Below, one piece after another: positions 1 to 7,079 of a stretch of 14,410 bases of DNA (positions are counted from its first letter, which is position 1; each line of letters begins with the position of its first letter). Source of the stretch: Prevotellaceae bacterium (GTDB taxonomy: Bacteria; Bacteroidota; Bacteroidia; Bacteroidales; UBA932); NCBI GenBank assembly GCA_031254635.1, contig JAIRUB010000168.1:1-14410 (forward strand). Reading direction: 5' to 3'. The notes below the pieces were generated by a model that saw only the letters and a program-made list of their open reading frames with translations, was not told where the DNA came from and did no database searches. The translations under genes were made by a program, and so were the position numbers.

Positions 1-30
1 TTAGGGTAGGGGGGAGGTTGTAGTTCTACT

Positions 31-76
31 AAATTAAAAGAAAGCCGCCGCTGCACAAAATGCACAAACGGCGGCT
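31..76 (-). terminator. Rho-independent terminator of the deoxyhypusine synthase-like gene
   Basis: An 8-bp perfect inverted repeat, AGCCGCCG at 43-50 and CGGCGGCT at 69-76, encloses an 18-nt loop. Read on the minus strand the stem is followed at once by TTCTTTTAATTT, a U-rich tail. It lies about 60 nt past the stop of the minus-strand gene ending at 137, so it is the natural end of that transcript. The long loop is somewhat unusual. Confidence 0.75.
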
Positions 77-136
77 CCATAAAATGTTCAACACCAAGAG
101 ACGCTAAGAAAGCACCGGCGTGTTGATAGAAAGCGC

Positions 137-1207
137 TCATTTTTTCCCTTTAGTCGGAGTTGATTTTTTTGCGGATTTATCATAAAGTTTAGCCCATTCG
201 AATTTCTTACGTTTCTTCCAGTCGCCCTTGTGGTAAACGTAGCTGGCTATAAGCGGAACAACGGTTGTGGCTTCGGCATACACCATTTGTTCGTGAACAG
301 TATCTACCTTACCCCACGAGGAGGCTTCTTTCAGCGTAGAGCTGGAGCAGGCGCCGTCGCGCGGGTCGGCCACCGTGATTTGAATAGCGTACTCGTGCAT
401 CGGCACGTCGTAGCCCAATATTTCGGCGCACACTACTGTATCTTGCGCGAAGTTTTTAGGCACGCCGCCGCCAATCATAAACAAGCCGCTGGTCTTGGCT
501 TTCAGCTTGATTTGCGTAAGTTCGTAGAAATCGGCCACCGAGTCAATAGTCAGGAAAGGCTTGCCCTGTTTACGGCGATTTACCTGATGCATTACTAATC
601 CAAAACCGGCGCTACAGTCGGAGAAGGCCGGAACGAAGATAGGAACATTATGTTCATAACAAGTTTGAATCAGCGAATTTTTCTTCTTCGCATTTTTACT
701 TAGCCATTTACCCATTTCCCAAATAAATTCACGAGAAGAGTAGGGGCGGGCTTCCAAGCTGTCGGCAATTTTCAGGATGGTAGCATCGCATTCCTGCAGT
801 TCTTCTTCGTCGATATAAGTATCGTAAATCCGATCGATATAGTTCTTGCGCAACAGGCTGTCGTCAATAAAGGGCGTTCCCTTGTAGTGCTTGTAACCCA
901 AGGCCTCGAAGAAGTCCATGTCAACGATGGAAGCGCCGGTGGCCACCACGCAGTCAATTATGTTGAAACGTACCATATCCACATACACCTGCATACATCC
1001 TCCGGCGCTGGTGCTGCCGGCTAAAATCAGCCAGTTGGTGCAGTTTTTGTTCTTGAGCATCAACTGTAAAATATCGGCAGCATTAGCTGTATCGCGCGAC
1101 GAGAACGACATATCGCGCATCGAGTCGATAATCTTAGTGCTGTCGATTTTTGTGATGTCAATGTGCTTAATTACCTCTTTCAGTAATGTTTTTTGTTTTT
1201 TAGCCAT
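137..1207 (-). CDS. Deoxyhypusine synthase family protein (probable polyamine enzyme)
   Basis: A 356-residue, full-length member of the deoxyhypusine synthase (DHS) family, NAD-dependent enzymes that move the aminobutyl group of spermidine. Seen in the protein: the NAD-site segment AGSTSAGG at 63-70, GGGVPK at 246-251, and SWGK at 297-300, whose Lys300 lines up with the lysine that carries the covalent intermediate in eukaryotic DHS; the nearby Glu294 is also kept. Bacteria have no eIF5A to modify, so bacterial homologues are thought to act on free polyamines, for example as homospermidine synthase; that role here is inference. By eye, the residue after GGGVxK is Asn rather than His, and the Asp position of the spermidine pocket reads Cys287, so human-type substrate use is doubtful. 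The tail (about 328-356) is Lys-rich. The start is ATG, 13 nt after the stop of the upstream nuclease-like gene, which suggests co-transcription. A strong terminator follows the gene. Confidence 0.88.
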   Translation of the reverse strand: MAKKQKTLLKEVIKHIDITKIDSTKIIDSMRDMSFSSRDTANAADILQLMLKNKNCTNWLILAGSTSAGGCMQVYVDMVRFNIIDCVVATGASIVDMDFFEALGYKHYKGTPFIDDSLLRKNYIDRIYDTYIDEEELQECDATILKIADSLEARPYSSREFIWEMGKWLSKNAKKKNSLIQTCYEHNVPIFVPAFSDCSAGFGLVMHQVNRRKQGKPFLTIDSVADFYELTQIKLKAKTSGLFMIGGGVPKNFAQDTVVCAEILGYDVPMHEYAIQITVADPRDGACSSSTLKEASSWGKVDTVHEQMVYAEATTVVPLIASYVYHKGDWKKRKKFEWAKLYDKSAKKSTPTKGKK

Positions 1208-1220
1208 GTTATTTTATTGT

Positions 1221-2039
1221 TTAACTGTTTAATTTTGCTTTGTTATATTTCATTTCAAACTCTTTTATTTCATTTGATATATCCGATTCAGGAATTAAAT
1301 CGAATAGTAAGTCAAATGTTGTCCACTCAAGTCTTAATGTCGATATTCTTTCTTGAATGAGACTCTCGAAATTCTCCCTCTTAAATGCTAATTCGCAATT
1401 TAACAAATCATTAACAAGTGTATTTTTGGGATTTTCATCATATTCTCTAAATTTATAACAATATAAACGAGATTTATTCGACGTCTCTTTAAATATTTTA
1501 GGTGTAACTAAATTCACAAACACTTCTTTTGCAAAGTTGTTTTCCTGCTCAAAAAATAAAGCATTTTCAATAACACGAGCTAATTGATTTCTTTGTTGGT
1601 CATACGAAACGTTATAAGAAATGTCGGAATACCATTTCATTTTGCAAAACGCAATCCAAGAACTTTCCTTGTGATTCTTTAACTCAATTCCACTTTCAGT
1701 TCCTTTTCTAACGCAAATATCGCCAATGGCTAAATCTAAATGCGTGGCGCCTTCTCGCTTTCTTGGACTTGAGGGGAGAACTTCAAACCAAATTTTCTCT
1801 GTCAATAAATCTGTTCGATTTGTCAATATAGAGCACAATTTCTTCAATCCTTCTTTTCCTGCAATAGCATATCCACAAGCAACTATAAAAGTCCAAATTT
1901 GTTCATCTAAAAAATCATCATACGAACATCGTTCTTGTCTGTCAATTTTCTCAATAAGTGAATCCCAATTTACATACCCACAATGTAAATATTCCCTTAT
2001 TTTATCGTGATTTTGTAATATTTTTTCTGATAACTCCAT
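1221..2039 (-). CDS. Hypothetical protein with a PD-(D/E)XK nuclease-like signature
   Basis: A 272-residue protein that I do not recognise as a named family. The middle reads HLDLAIGD at 100-107, then GIELK at 117-121. This gives Asp102, a spacer of about 17, and Glu119-x-Lys121, the arrangement of the PD-(D/E)XK nuclease fold. It is followed by WYSDIS (136-141) and YDQQRNQLAR (146-155), which resembles the helical segment after the core in several uncharacterised or restriction-like PD-(D/E)XK families. There is no signal peptide or membrane segment, so it is probably cytoplasmic. The gene is clearly AT-richer than glyA and the DHS-like gene, which hints at acquisition. It begins 13 nt upstream of the DHS-like gene in the same direction, but a functional link is unlikely to follow from that. 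Nuclease activity is inference; a structural or regulatory relative is equally possible. Confidence 0.75.
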   Translation of the reverse strand: MELSEKILQNHDKIREYLHCGYVNWDSLIEKIDRQERCSYDDFLDEQIWTFIVACGYAIAGKEGLKKLCSILTNRTDLLTEKIWFEVLPSSPRKREGATHLDLAIGDICVRKGTESGIELKNHKESSWIAFCKMKWYSDISYNVSYDQQRNQLARVIENALFFEQENNFAKEVFVNLVTPKIFKETSNKSRLYCYKFREYDENPKNTLVNDLLNCELAFKRENFESLIQERISTLRLEWTTFDLLFDLIPESDISNEIKEFEMKYNKAKLNS

Positions 2040-2083
2040 CGTACTGTTGGTCTGTCAATTTACACACAACTCTTAAATAGATG

Positions 2084-2091
2084 CAAATATA
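2084..2091 (-). promoter_or_regulatory. Possible -7 box for the nuclease-like gene
   Basis: Read on the minus strand this is TATATTTG, a match to the Bacteroidetes -7 box TAnnTTTG, 45 nt upstream of the ATG at 2039. No clear TTTG -33 box lies at the usual 19-21 nt spacing, so the call is weak. Confidence 0.35.
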
Positions 2092-2195
2092 CAACAAATT
2101 TATATAATCGTCATTCTTCCCTATTTCGCGCGAGTGTCCGTCACATCATCTGACTACTTTCTTCTTCGCGCAATATGCCCCTGCACATTTTCCTA

Positions 2196-2249
2196 CCCAG
2201 GGTTCCGCAAGCTCCACCTTGGGCTAATAATGTATATCCCTTTCAGGGA
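2196..2249 (+). repeat. Two-hairpin intergenic element
   Basis: This lies in the 342-nt spacer between the nuclease-like gene and glyA. First hairpin: CCCAGGG at 2196-2202 with CCTTGGG at 2217-2223 (one G-T pair). Second hairpin: TCCCT at 2237-2241 with AGGGA at 2245-2249 around a 3-nt loop. The second hairpin leads directly into the heptamer array. A similar hairpin (TTTCCC/GGGAAA, 3809-3823) next to an array of the same class lies on the other side of glyA in the opposite orientation, so hairpin plus array seems to form one composite repeat. The rest of the spacer (2040-2195) shows nothing I can name. Confidence 0.55.
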
Positions 2250-2253
2250 AAAA

Positions 2254-2346
2254 CACCCAACACCCCGCACCCTTCACCTTGTACCTTTTCACCCTTCACC
2301 TCGTACCACGTACCCCGTACCCTTCACCTTTTACCCTTTCACCCTG
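2254..2346 (+). repeat. Heptamer repeat array, class A (YACCNNN), 13 units
   Basis: The stretch parses into 13 consecutive units that start CACC or TACC with a 7-nt period: CACCCAA, CACCCCG, CACCCTT, CACCTTG, then an 8-nt TACCTTTT, CACCCTT, CACCTCG, TACCACG, TACCCCG, TACCCTT, CACCTTT, an 8-nt TACCCTTT and CACCCTG. Only the two T-runs break the period. G is nearly absent from this strand. Long open frames across it on the plus strand are by-products of the repeat, not genes. Confidence 0.85.
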
Positions 2347-2350
2347 TCTT

Positions 2351-2367
2351 CCTCCCCTTTGGGGAGG
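2351..2367. terminator. G/C inverted repeat just past glyA, possible terminator
   Basis: A perfect 7-bp inverted repeat, CCTCCCC at 2351-2357 and GGGGAGG at 2361-2367, with a TTT loop, lies 15 nt beyond the glyA stop codon. It could end glyA transcripts, but no T-run follows on the minus strand. It may instead be part of the adjacent repeat element. Confidence 0.4.
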
Positions 2368-2381
2368 GTTGGGGTGGGGTG

Positions 2382-3662
2382 TTACCATGCAAACAACGGC
2401 AAATTCCCCATCATAGCATTCACCTCTTTGCGCACGGCGGCGATTTCCTGTTCCTTGTCGGTATTCTGCAACACGCGGTCGATGAACTCAACTATAGGCG
2501 CCATCTGCTCTTCTTTCAAGCCGCGGGAGGTAATAGCCGAGGTGCCAATACGAATTCCGGAGGTTTGGAAAGGCGAGCGGCTGTCGAATGGAACCATATT
2601 TTTGTTCACCGTAATATCGGCTGTTACCAATATCTTCTCGGCAACTTTGCCGGTGAGGTCGGGGAATTTGCTGCGGAGGTCAATCAACATCAGATGGTTG
2701 TCGGTGCCGCCCGAAAACACCTTGTAACCCTTGTCCACAAACACCTTTGCCATAGTGGCAGCATTCTTTTTTACCTGCTCCTGGTAGGTTTTGTATTCGG
2801 GTTGAAGAGCCTCGTAGAAAGCTACGGCTTTAGCGGCAATCACGTGCTCTAAGGGCCCGCCTTGAATACCTGGGAATACGCTGGAATTAATTACAGCCGA
2901 CATCATTTTAATTTCGCCCTTAGGCGTGGTAATGCCCCAGGGGTTGGGAAAATCCTTGCCTATGAGAATCACTCCACCACGCGGCCCGCGCAATGTTTTG
3001 TGTGTTGTAGAAGTTACGATATGAGCGTGCTGCAGCGGGTTGTTGAGTAATCCGGCGGCAATCAGTCCTGCAGGATGCGCCATGTCCACCATCAGGATAG
3101 CGCCCACCTTGTCGGCTATAGTGCGCATGCGGGCGTAGTCCCACTCGCGGGAATAAGCCGAAGCGCCGCCGATAATCAACTTCGGACGATGCTTTTCAGC
3201 CAATTGTTCCATCATCTCATAATCCACTAAACCGCTGTCTTCTTTTACGCCGTAGGAAACAGCCTTATACCATATCCCCGACATGTTCACAGGCGAACCG
3301 TGCGACAGGTGTCCGCCGTGTGCTAAATCCAAGCCTAAGAAAGTATCGCCCGGTTTGAGGCAGGCCATAAATACAGCCATGTTGGCCTGTGCGCCCGAGT
3401 GCGGCTGTACGTTGGCATATACTGCGCCAAACAGTTGGCAAAGCCGGTCGATGGCAAGCTGTTCGCTTAGGTCAACCACCTCGCATCCACCATAATACCT
3501 TGCACCCGGATAACCTTCGGCGTATTTATTAGTGAGTACCGAGCCCAGGGCTTCCATCACCTGCGGACTAACAAAATTTTCAGATGCAATCAGTTCAATG
3601 CCGTGCTGTTGGCGTTCCTGTTCTTTTTGAATTAAGTCAAATAATTGGGTATCCCGTTTCAT
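2382..3662 (-). CDS. glyA: Serine hydroxymethyltransferase
   Basis: GlyA converts serine and tetrahydrofolate to glycine and 5,10-methylenetetrahydrofolate, using PLP, in the cytoplasm. Visible hallmarks, numbered from the ATG: the N-terminal ELIASENFVS, NKYAEGYPG and RYYGG blocks, LAHGGHLSHG, DMAHPAGL, and the PLP-lysine motif STTHKTLRGPRGG with Lys222 as the Schiff-base residue. I chose the ATG at 3662 (426 residues, a normal length) over a TTG nine bases upstream, because the TTG product only adds MKI and the promoter at 3684-3714 leaves just a short leader. The gene stands alone on its strand. Its promoter overlaps the divergent one for rmuC, and related repeat elements flank it on both sides in inverted orientation. 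Confidence 0.97.
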   Translation of the reverse strand: MKRDTQLFDLIQKEQERQQHGIELIASENFVSPQVMEALGSVLTNKYAEGYPGARYYGGCEVVDLSEQLAIDRLCQLFGAVYANVQPHSGAQANMAVFMACLKPGDTFLGLDLAHGGHLSHGSPVNMSGIWYKAVSYGVKEDSGLVDYEMMEQLAEKHRPKLIIGGASAYSREWDYARMRTIADKVGAILMVDMAHPAGLIAAGLLNNPLQHAHIVTSTTHKTLRGPRGGVILIGKDFPNPWGITTPKGEIKMMSAVINSSVFPGIQGGPLEHVIAAKAVAFYEALQPEYKTYQEQVKKNAATMAKVFVDKGYKVFSGGTDNHLMLIDLRSKFPDLTGKVAEKILVTADITVNKNMVPFDSRSPFQTSGIRIGTSAITSRGLKEEQMAPIVEFIDRVLQNTDKEQEIAAVRKEVNAMMGNLPLFAW

Positions 3663-3683
3663 AATTTTCAATAGTTTAATCTA

Positions 3684-3714
3684 CAAAATTACATAAATAT
3701 TTTGACTATACAAA
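3684..3714 (-). promoter_or_regulatory. glyA promoter (Bacteroidetes type)
   Basis: On the minus strand: the -33 box TTTG at 3714-3711, a 19-nt spacer, then TAATTTTG at 3691-3684, a full TAnnTTTG match. Transcription would start near 3677, about 15 nt before the glyA ATG. The segment overlaps the plus-strand promoter at 3701-3731. Confidence 0.75.
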
Positions 3715-3731
3715 ACGAAGCAGTACCTTTG
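3701..3731 (+). promoter_or_regulatory. rmuC promoter (Bacteroidetes type)
   Basis: TTTG at 3701-3704, a 19-nt spacer and TACCTTTG at 3724-3731 match the -33/-7 consensus. Transcription would start near 3738, giving a long leader of about 168 nt for rmuC. That leader contains the heptamer array and a hairpin. A tiny ORF (MNNEG, 3737-3754) sits at the very 5' end of this transcript, but nothing shows that it is translated. Confidence 0.7.
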
Positions 3732-3746
3732 TAAGAATGAACAATG

Positions 3747-3823
3747 AGGGGTAAAGGGTGAAAGGTGCGAGGTACGGGGTGCGAGGTAAAGGGTGAAGGG
3801 TGTTGTTCTTTCCCGTAGGGAAA
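3747..3823 (-). repeat. Heptamer repeat array, class A, second copy with hairpin
   Basis: On the plus strand eight perfect 7-nt units run from 3747 to 3802: AGGGGTA, AAGGGTG, AAAGGTG, CGAGGTA, CGGGGTG, CGAGGTA, AAGGGTG and AAGGGTG. These are reverse complements of the YACC units at 2254-2346. A hairpin, TTTCCC at 3809-3814 and GGGAAA at 3818-3823, follows. Read on the minus strand the order is hairpin then array, the same as the copy beyond glyA. The remaining spacer (3824-3905) is AT-rich and contains one more CACCCTTCAC fragment near 3870. Confidence 0.85.
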
Positions 3824-3905
3824 ATAGCTCGGTAAATATAAAGATTTAAAAATTCAATAAACCGCTTCACCCTTCACAACAAATAAACAAATATAAAACA
3901 GTATT

Positions 3906-5462
3906 ATGCAAACGATAATTTTAATTTTACTTATTATATTGATAATTATAGGGGTTGTCAATATTGTAGTTCTACTAACTAAAAAAACAACAGTTAATGG
4001 TGGTCAAGATTTAATGAAATTGGGAACGGCTATTACTCGTATTGAGCCTGCTATAAGAGAAGAATTTAGCATAAGTAGAAACGAAAATCAAAATGCTTTT
4101 AAAAGCAATCGGGAAGAACTTAATAATTCGTTCAAACTATTAAGTGAAAGTTTAACCAAAACAGTTATTGACCTTTCAAATGCACAAAAAAATCAGTTTG
4201 ACTCATATTCTGCCCGACTTTCCGAATTGACAAAATCTTTTGACGAAAAAACAAAAGTATTATCGGAACAATTGGAGAAGTCAGCAAAGGATAACCGAGT
4301 CGAACAAGTCAATTCATTAAAATCATTTGAGGATACATTTTCTAAAAATGTAAAAGATTTCAATGAATTGCAAAAACAAAAATTTGACGACTTGGCAAAT
4401 AAACAGGAAAATATTAAAAAGGAAACGGAGCATAAATTAAAAGAAATACGAGAAACAGTTGAAGGTAAGCTCAATAGTATTCAAGAAGATAATAATAAAA
4501 AACTTGAAGAAATGAGGAAGACCGTAGATGAAAAATTACAAGAAAGTGTAGAAAAACGTTTTAATGAATCGTTTAAATTAATAACTGAACGTTTGGAAGC
4601 TGTTCATAAAGGGCTTGGCGAAATGCAAACTTTGGCAACAGGTGTTGGCGATTTGAAAAAAGTTTTGACTAATGTGAAAACACGCGGAACTTTCGGAGAA
4701 GTACAGCTTGGCGTTATTTTGGAACAGTTCTTATCTCCGCAACAGTACATTAAAAACGACCACCCCGATGAGGAGAATGATAGAAGAGTAGTTGAATATT
4801 CGATAAAGCTTCCCGGAAAAGATACAGACGAACCTGTTTTATTGCCGATTGACTCAAAATTTCCTATAGAAGATTATCAACGATTGCTTGATGCGTATGA
4901 TAATAATACTGATGCTGTTGAGGCAATATCCATTCAACTTGGAAAAACTGTTGAAAAATGTGCAAAAGATATTTCTGACAAGTATATCAAACCACCCAAA
5001 ACAACCGATTTTGCCATTCTATTTGTTCCGACCGAAGGTCTGTATGCCGAAATTTTACGTCGTCCCGGATTTTCCGAAAATATACAGCAAAAATACCGTG
5101 TTATGATTGCTGGCCCGACCAATTTGGCTGCACTTTTGAATAGTTTGCAAATGGGTTTCAGAACATTAGAAGTTCAAAAACGTTCAAGTGAGGTTTGGAA
5201 AATTTTAGGCGCTGTAAAAGCGCAATTCGATAAATTTGGCACTCTACTTGGAAAAACAAAGAAAAAATTACAAGAAACGGTTAATGTTATTGACGATGCA
5301 GAGAAAAAATCTCGTACAATTGAAGGGAAATTGAGAAATGTAGAATCATTATCAGAAGAACAATCAATAAAAATTCTTGGCGAAACAATGGAAATAGGAG
5401 AAGATGATATTGTTGATTATATTGAAGATGAAAGCGACACATTAAATAATTTAAACGATTAA
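3906..5462 (+). CDS. rmuC: DNA recombination protein RmuC homologue
   Basis: A 518-residue RmuC family protein, a little longer than E. coli RmuC (about 475 as I recall). The family limits inversions and other recombination at short inverted repeats and is predicted to have a nuclease-like core. Order of parts: an N-terminal membrane anchor (residues 2-25, almost all Ile, Leu and Val), a long coiled coil (about 45-235) that includes a 22-residue duplication (about 175-218), then the conserved RmuC domain (about 236-460). The domain shows TRGTFGEVQLG (259-269), LLPIDSKFPIEDY (312-324), FVPTEGLYAEI (373-383) and IAGPTNLAALLNSLQMGFR (401-419). Asp316-x-Lys318 is the candidate nuclease-like motif. 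The C-terminus is acidic. The ATG at 3906 puts the anchor right at the N-terminus. The stop is only 4 nt from the next ATG, so the two genes are probably co-transcribed. The gene is AT-rich next to glyA. Confidence 0.95.
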   Translation: MQTIILILLIILIIIGVVNIVVLLTKKTTVNGGQDLMKLGTAITRIEPAIREEFSISRNENQNAFKSNREELNNSFKLLSESLTKTVIDLSNAQKNQFDSYSARLSELTKSFDEKTKVLSEQLEKSAKDNRVEQVNSLKSFEDTFSKNVKDFNELQKQKFDDLANKQENIKKETEHKLKEIRETVEGKLNSIQEDNNKKLEEMRKTVDEKLQESVEKRFNESFKLITERLEAVHKGLGEMQTLATGVGDLKKVLTNVKTRGTFGEVQLGVILEQFLSPQQYIKNDHPDEENDRRVVEYSIKLPGKDTDEPVLLPIDSKFPIEDYQRLLDAYDNNTDAVEAISIQLGKTVEKCAKDISDKYIKPPKTTDFAILFVPTEGLYAEILRRPGFSENIQQKYRVMIAGPTNLAALLNSLQMGFRTLEVQKRSSEVWKILGAVKAQFDKFGTLLGKTKKKLQETVNVIDDAEKKSRTIEGKLRNVESLSEEQSIKILGETMEIGEDDIVDYIEDESDTLNNLND

Positions 5463-5466
5463 AAAT

Positions 5467-6928
5467 ATGAAAGCAAAATTGTTCTGCACTGTATTAGCAT
5501 TATTTTTGGCTACAGCTTGCAGCACAAACCCGAAAGTTATTCTCAACCCCTATTTTGAGTATAACGACACGGAAGGCCAGCTCGAAATCTTGAAAATTGA
5601 GCTTACCGATACGGCAACTATTGTGCATTTTGATTTTTATCAATATCCACACGAATTATTTTGGTATCGTTTTTCGTCAAAGTCAACGCTGACGGGTGGT
5701 AGCGGAAAAGCGTACAACATCATTGGTAACGATAGTATTACCTTGGATGAAATAGAAAGAACTCCCGACTCCACAGGGCTTGCAGTATTTACGCTTATCT
5801 TCGAACCGCTTGACAAGAGCGAGAAAACGATTGATTTTAAGAGTGATGATGATTGTGATGATAATTATCAAATATCAGGCATTAAATTGTATAAGGCCAA
5901 ACAATCGAAGTCAAATAAAGCCATAAAATGCACGCTGAAAGGCGAGGTGGTAAACCGCCCGTACAGCCACCGTTTGATTTTGGCAAAACTCAATGACGAA
6001 TGTGCAACAAGATGTGGTATACATTCCTATTCGCAATGGCAAATTTGAGTACGAATTAAATTGTGACTACGAAGAAATGTATAAATTAATATTTCTTGAC
6101 GAGTTCCAAAGCGCTATGTGGAACCCTGTTAAATTTTTTAGCGAAAAAGGAACAATTAATTTCACGTTTTATCCAATGGACGAGAATGAGCAAAACCAAA
6201 TCAAAGGCGGAATACACAATACGGAATACTATGCTTTTAGTAAAGACGTACAAGCGTTGGATAAAGAAGATGAGCGTATATCGCAAAAGACAGATAGCAT
6301 GCAATTACAGTATATTACAGAACACCAAACATTGGTTGGCTATGCTATCCTTTTGGAAAAAATTTGGGCAGCAATTTATTATTATCCTCATTATTCCAGA
6401 GAATTTGATATTACTCCCTTTGTAGAAACTTACAATACGGTTTATGTTCCAAAATTTCCCGAACATCCCTATACCGAGCAAATACAATTGCTGATAAATA
6501 GTGCCGAATCTATCAAAGTGGGTGGGCAATATATCGATTTCGAGGTTCCCGATTTAGAAGGGAATGTGGTAAAATTGTCGGAACAAATTCAGGGAAAGAT
6601 GGCGCTCATACACTTTTGGGCTACATGGTGCGGAGCTTGTCGCCAGAATGGGAAAGTCTTGATACCTGTTTATGAAGCATACAAAGATAAAGGGTTTACG
6701 GTAGTTGGCATTGCTCGCGCTACCACCGCAGTAAAAGCAGCAATTGAAAAGGATAAATATCCATGGTTAAACTTGGTAGATATGAATGACAAGGAGAATA
6801 TTTGGATAAAATACGAATTGGGTAATGCAGGTGGCGGTGAATTTTTAGTTGATGAAAATGGCGTGATATTGGCTATAGGCCCAACCGTTGAAGAGGTAGA
6901 GAAGATATTGAAAAAACGGTTAAAATAA
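5467..6928 (+). pseudogene. TlpA-like thioredoxin lipoprotein with DUF4369, split by a frameshift
   Basis: Two overlapping frames (5467-6048 and 5993-6928) together make one thiol-disulfide oxidoreductase of the TlpA/DUF4369 type common in Bacteroidetes. Frame one starts with a lipoprotein signal (MKAKLFCTVLALFLATAC, Cys18), an uncharacterised domain (about 25-155) and the beginning of DUF4369 (CTLKGEVVNRPYSHRLILAKLND). Frame two continues without a gap (NVQQDVVYIPIRNGKFEYEL), followed by a helical region and a thioredoxin domain with FWATWCGAC, numbered C213-G-A-C216 in that frame. Removing one base near G5998 (gacgaatgtg to gacaatgtg) restores a single frame of about 486 codons. Either this is a recent inactivating insertion or sequencing error, or the second part restarts at the ATG at 5993, which would yield a thioredoxin without an export signal. 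The usual cis-Pro before the FLVD strand appears replaced by a Gly-rich NAGGGEF. It follows rmuC by 4 nt. Confidence 0.8.
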
Positions 6929-6936
6929 AGAGGAAT

Positions 6937-6967
6937 ACAACGCAAAGGCGCGAAAGCTCGAAGGATA
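6937..6967 (+). repeat. Degenerate repeat with a 9-nt period
   Basis: AACGCAAAG, GCGCGAAAG and CTCGAAGGA follow each other with a 9-nt period just after the TlpA-like gene. A looser relative (ACACCAAG, AGACGCTAAG) sits at 93-110, after the DHS-like gene. Both are short and degenerate, so this is a suggestion rather than a firm family. Confidence 0.4.
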
Positions 6968-6990
6968 AGGAGTAAATTTTTTATTTATTC

Positions 6991-7079
6991 TTTGGAAATG
7001 TTACAAAAAGTCAAAATTTCATCTTTGGAAATGTTACAAAAAAAGTTGTTTTTTTATTTGGATATATTACAAAAAGTTG
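6991..7079 (+). repeat. Three 33-bp-spaced direct repeats upstream of the ATPase gene
   Basis: TTTGGAAATGTTACAAAAAG starts at 6991 and, with two extra A, at 7024. A diverged third copy, TTTGGATATATTACAAAAAG, starts at 7057. The starts are exactly 33 bp apart, about three helical turns. The third copy supplies the -33 TTTG of the promoter that follows. The repeats may be regulator binding sites or decayed promoter duplicates. Confidence 0.7.

Noticed and set aside
19..32. Shared 15-mer TTGTAGTTCTACTAA near 19 and near 3964
   Set aside because: One copy is coding sequence in the RmuC membrane anchor and the other is spacer; no further similarity extends around it, so it is probably chance or a trivial palindrome.
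2254..2346. CRISPR array
   Set aside because: Units are 7 nt with variable ends; there are no 25-40 nt repeats with unique spacers and no cas genes.
2134..2852. Long plus-strand open frames of 197 and 225 codons across the glyA 3' end
   Set aside because: They run through the heptamer array and antisense to glyA; their translations show only repeat-derived Pro/Phe/Thr-rich sequence and no family resemblance.
3663..3671. TTG start giving a 429-residue GlyA
   Set aside because: The ATG at 3662 gives the standard length, and the extra three residues have no support.
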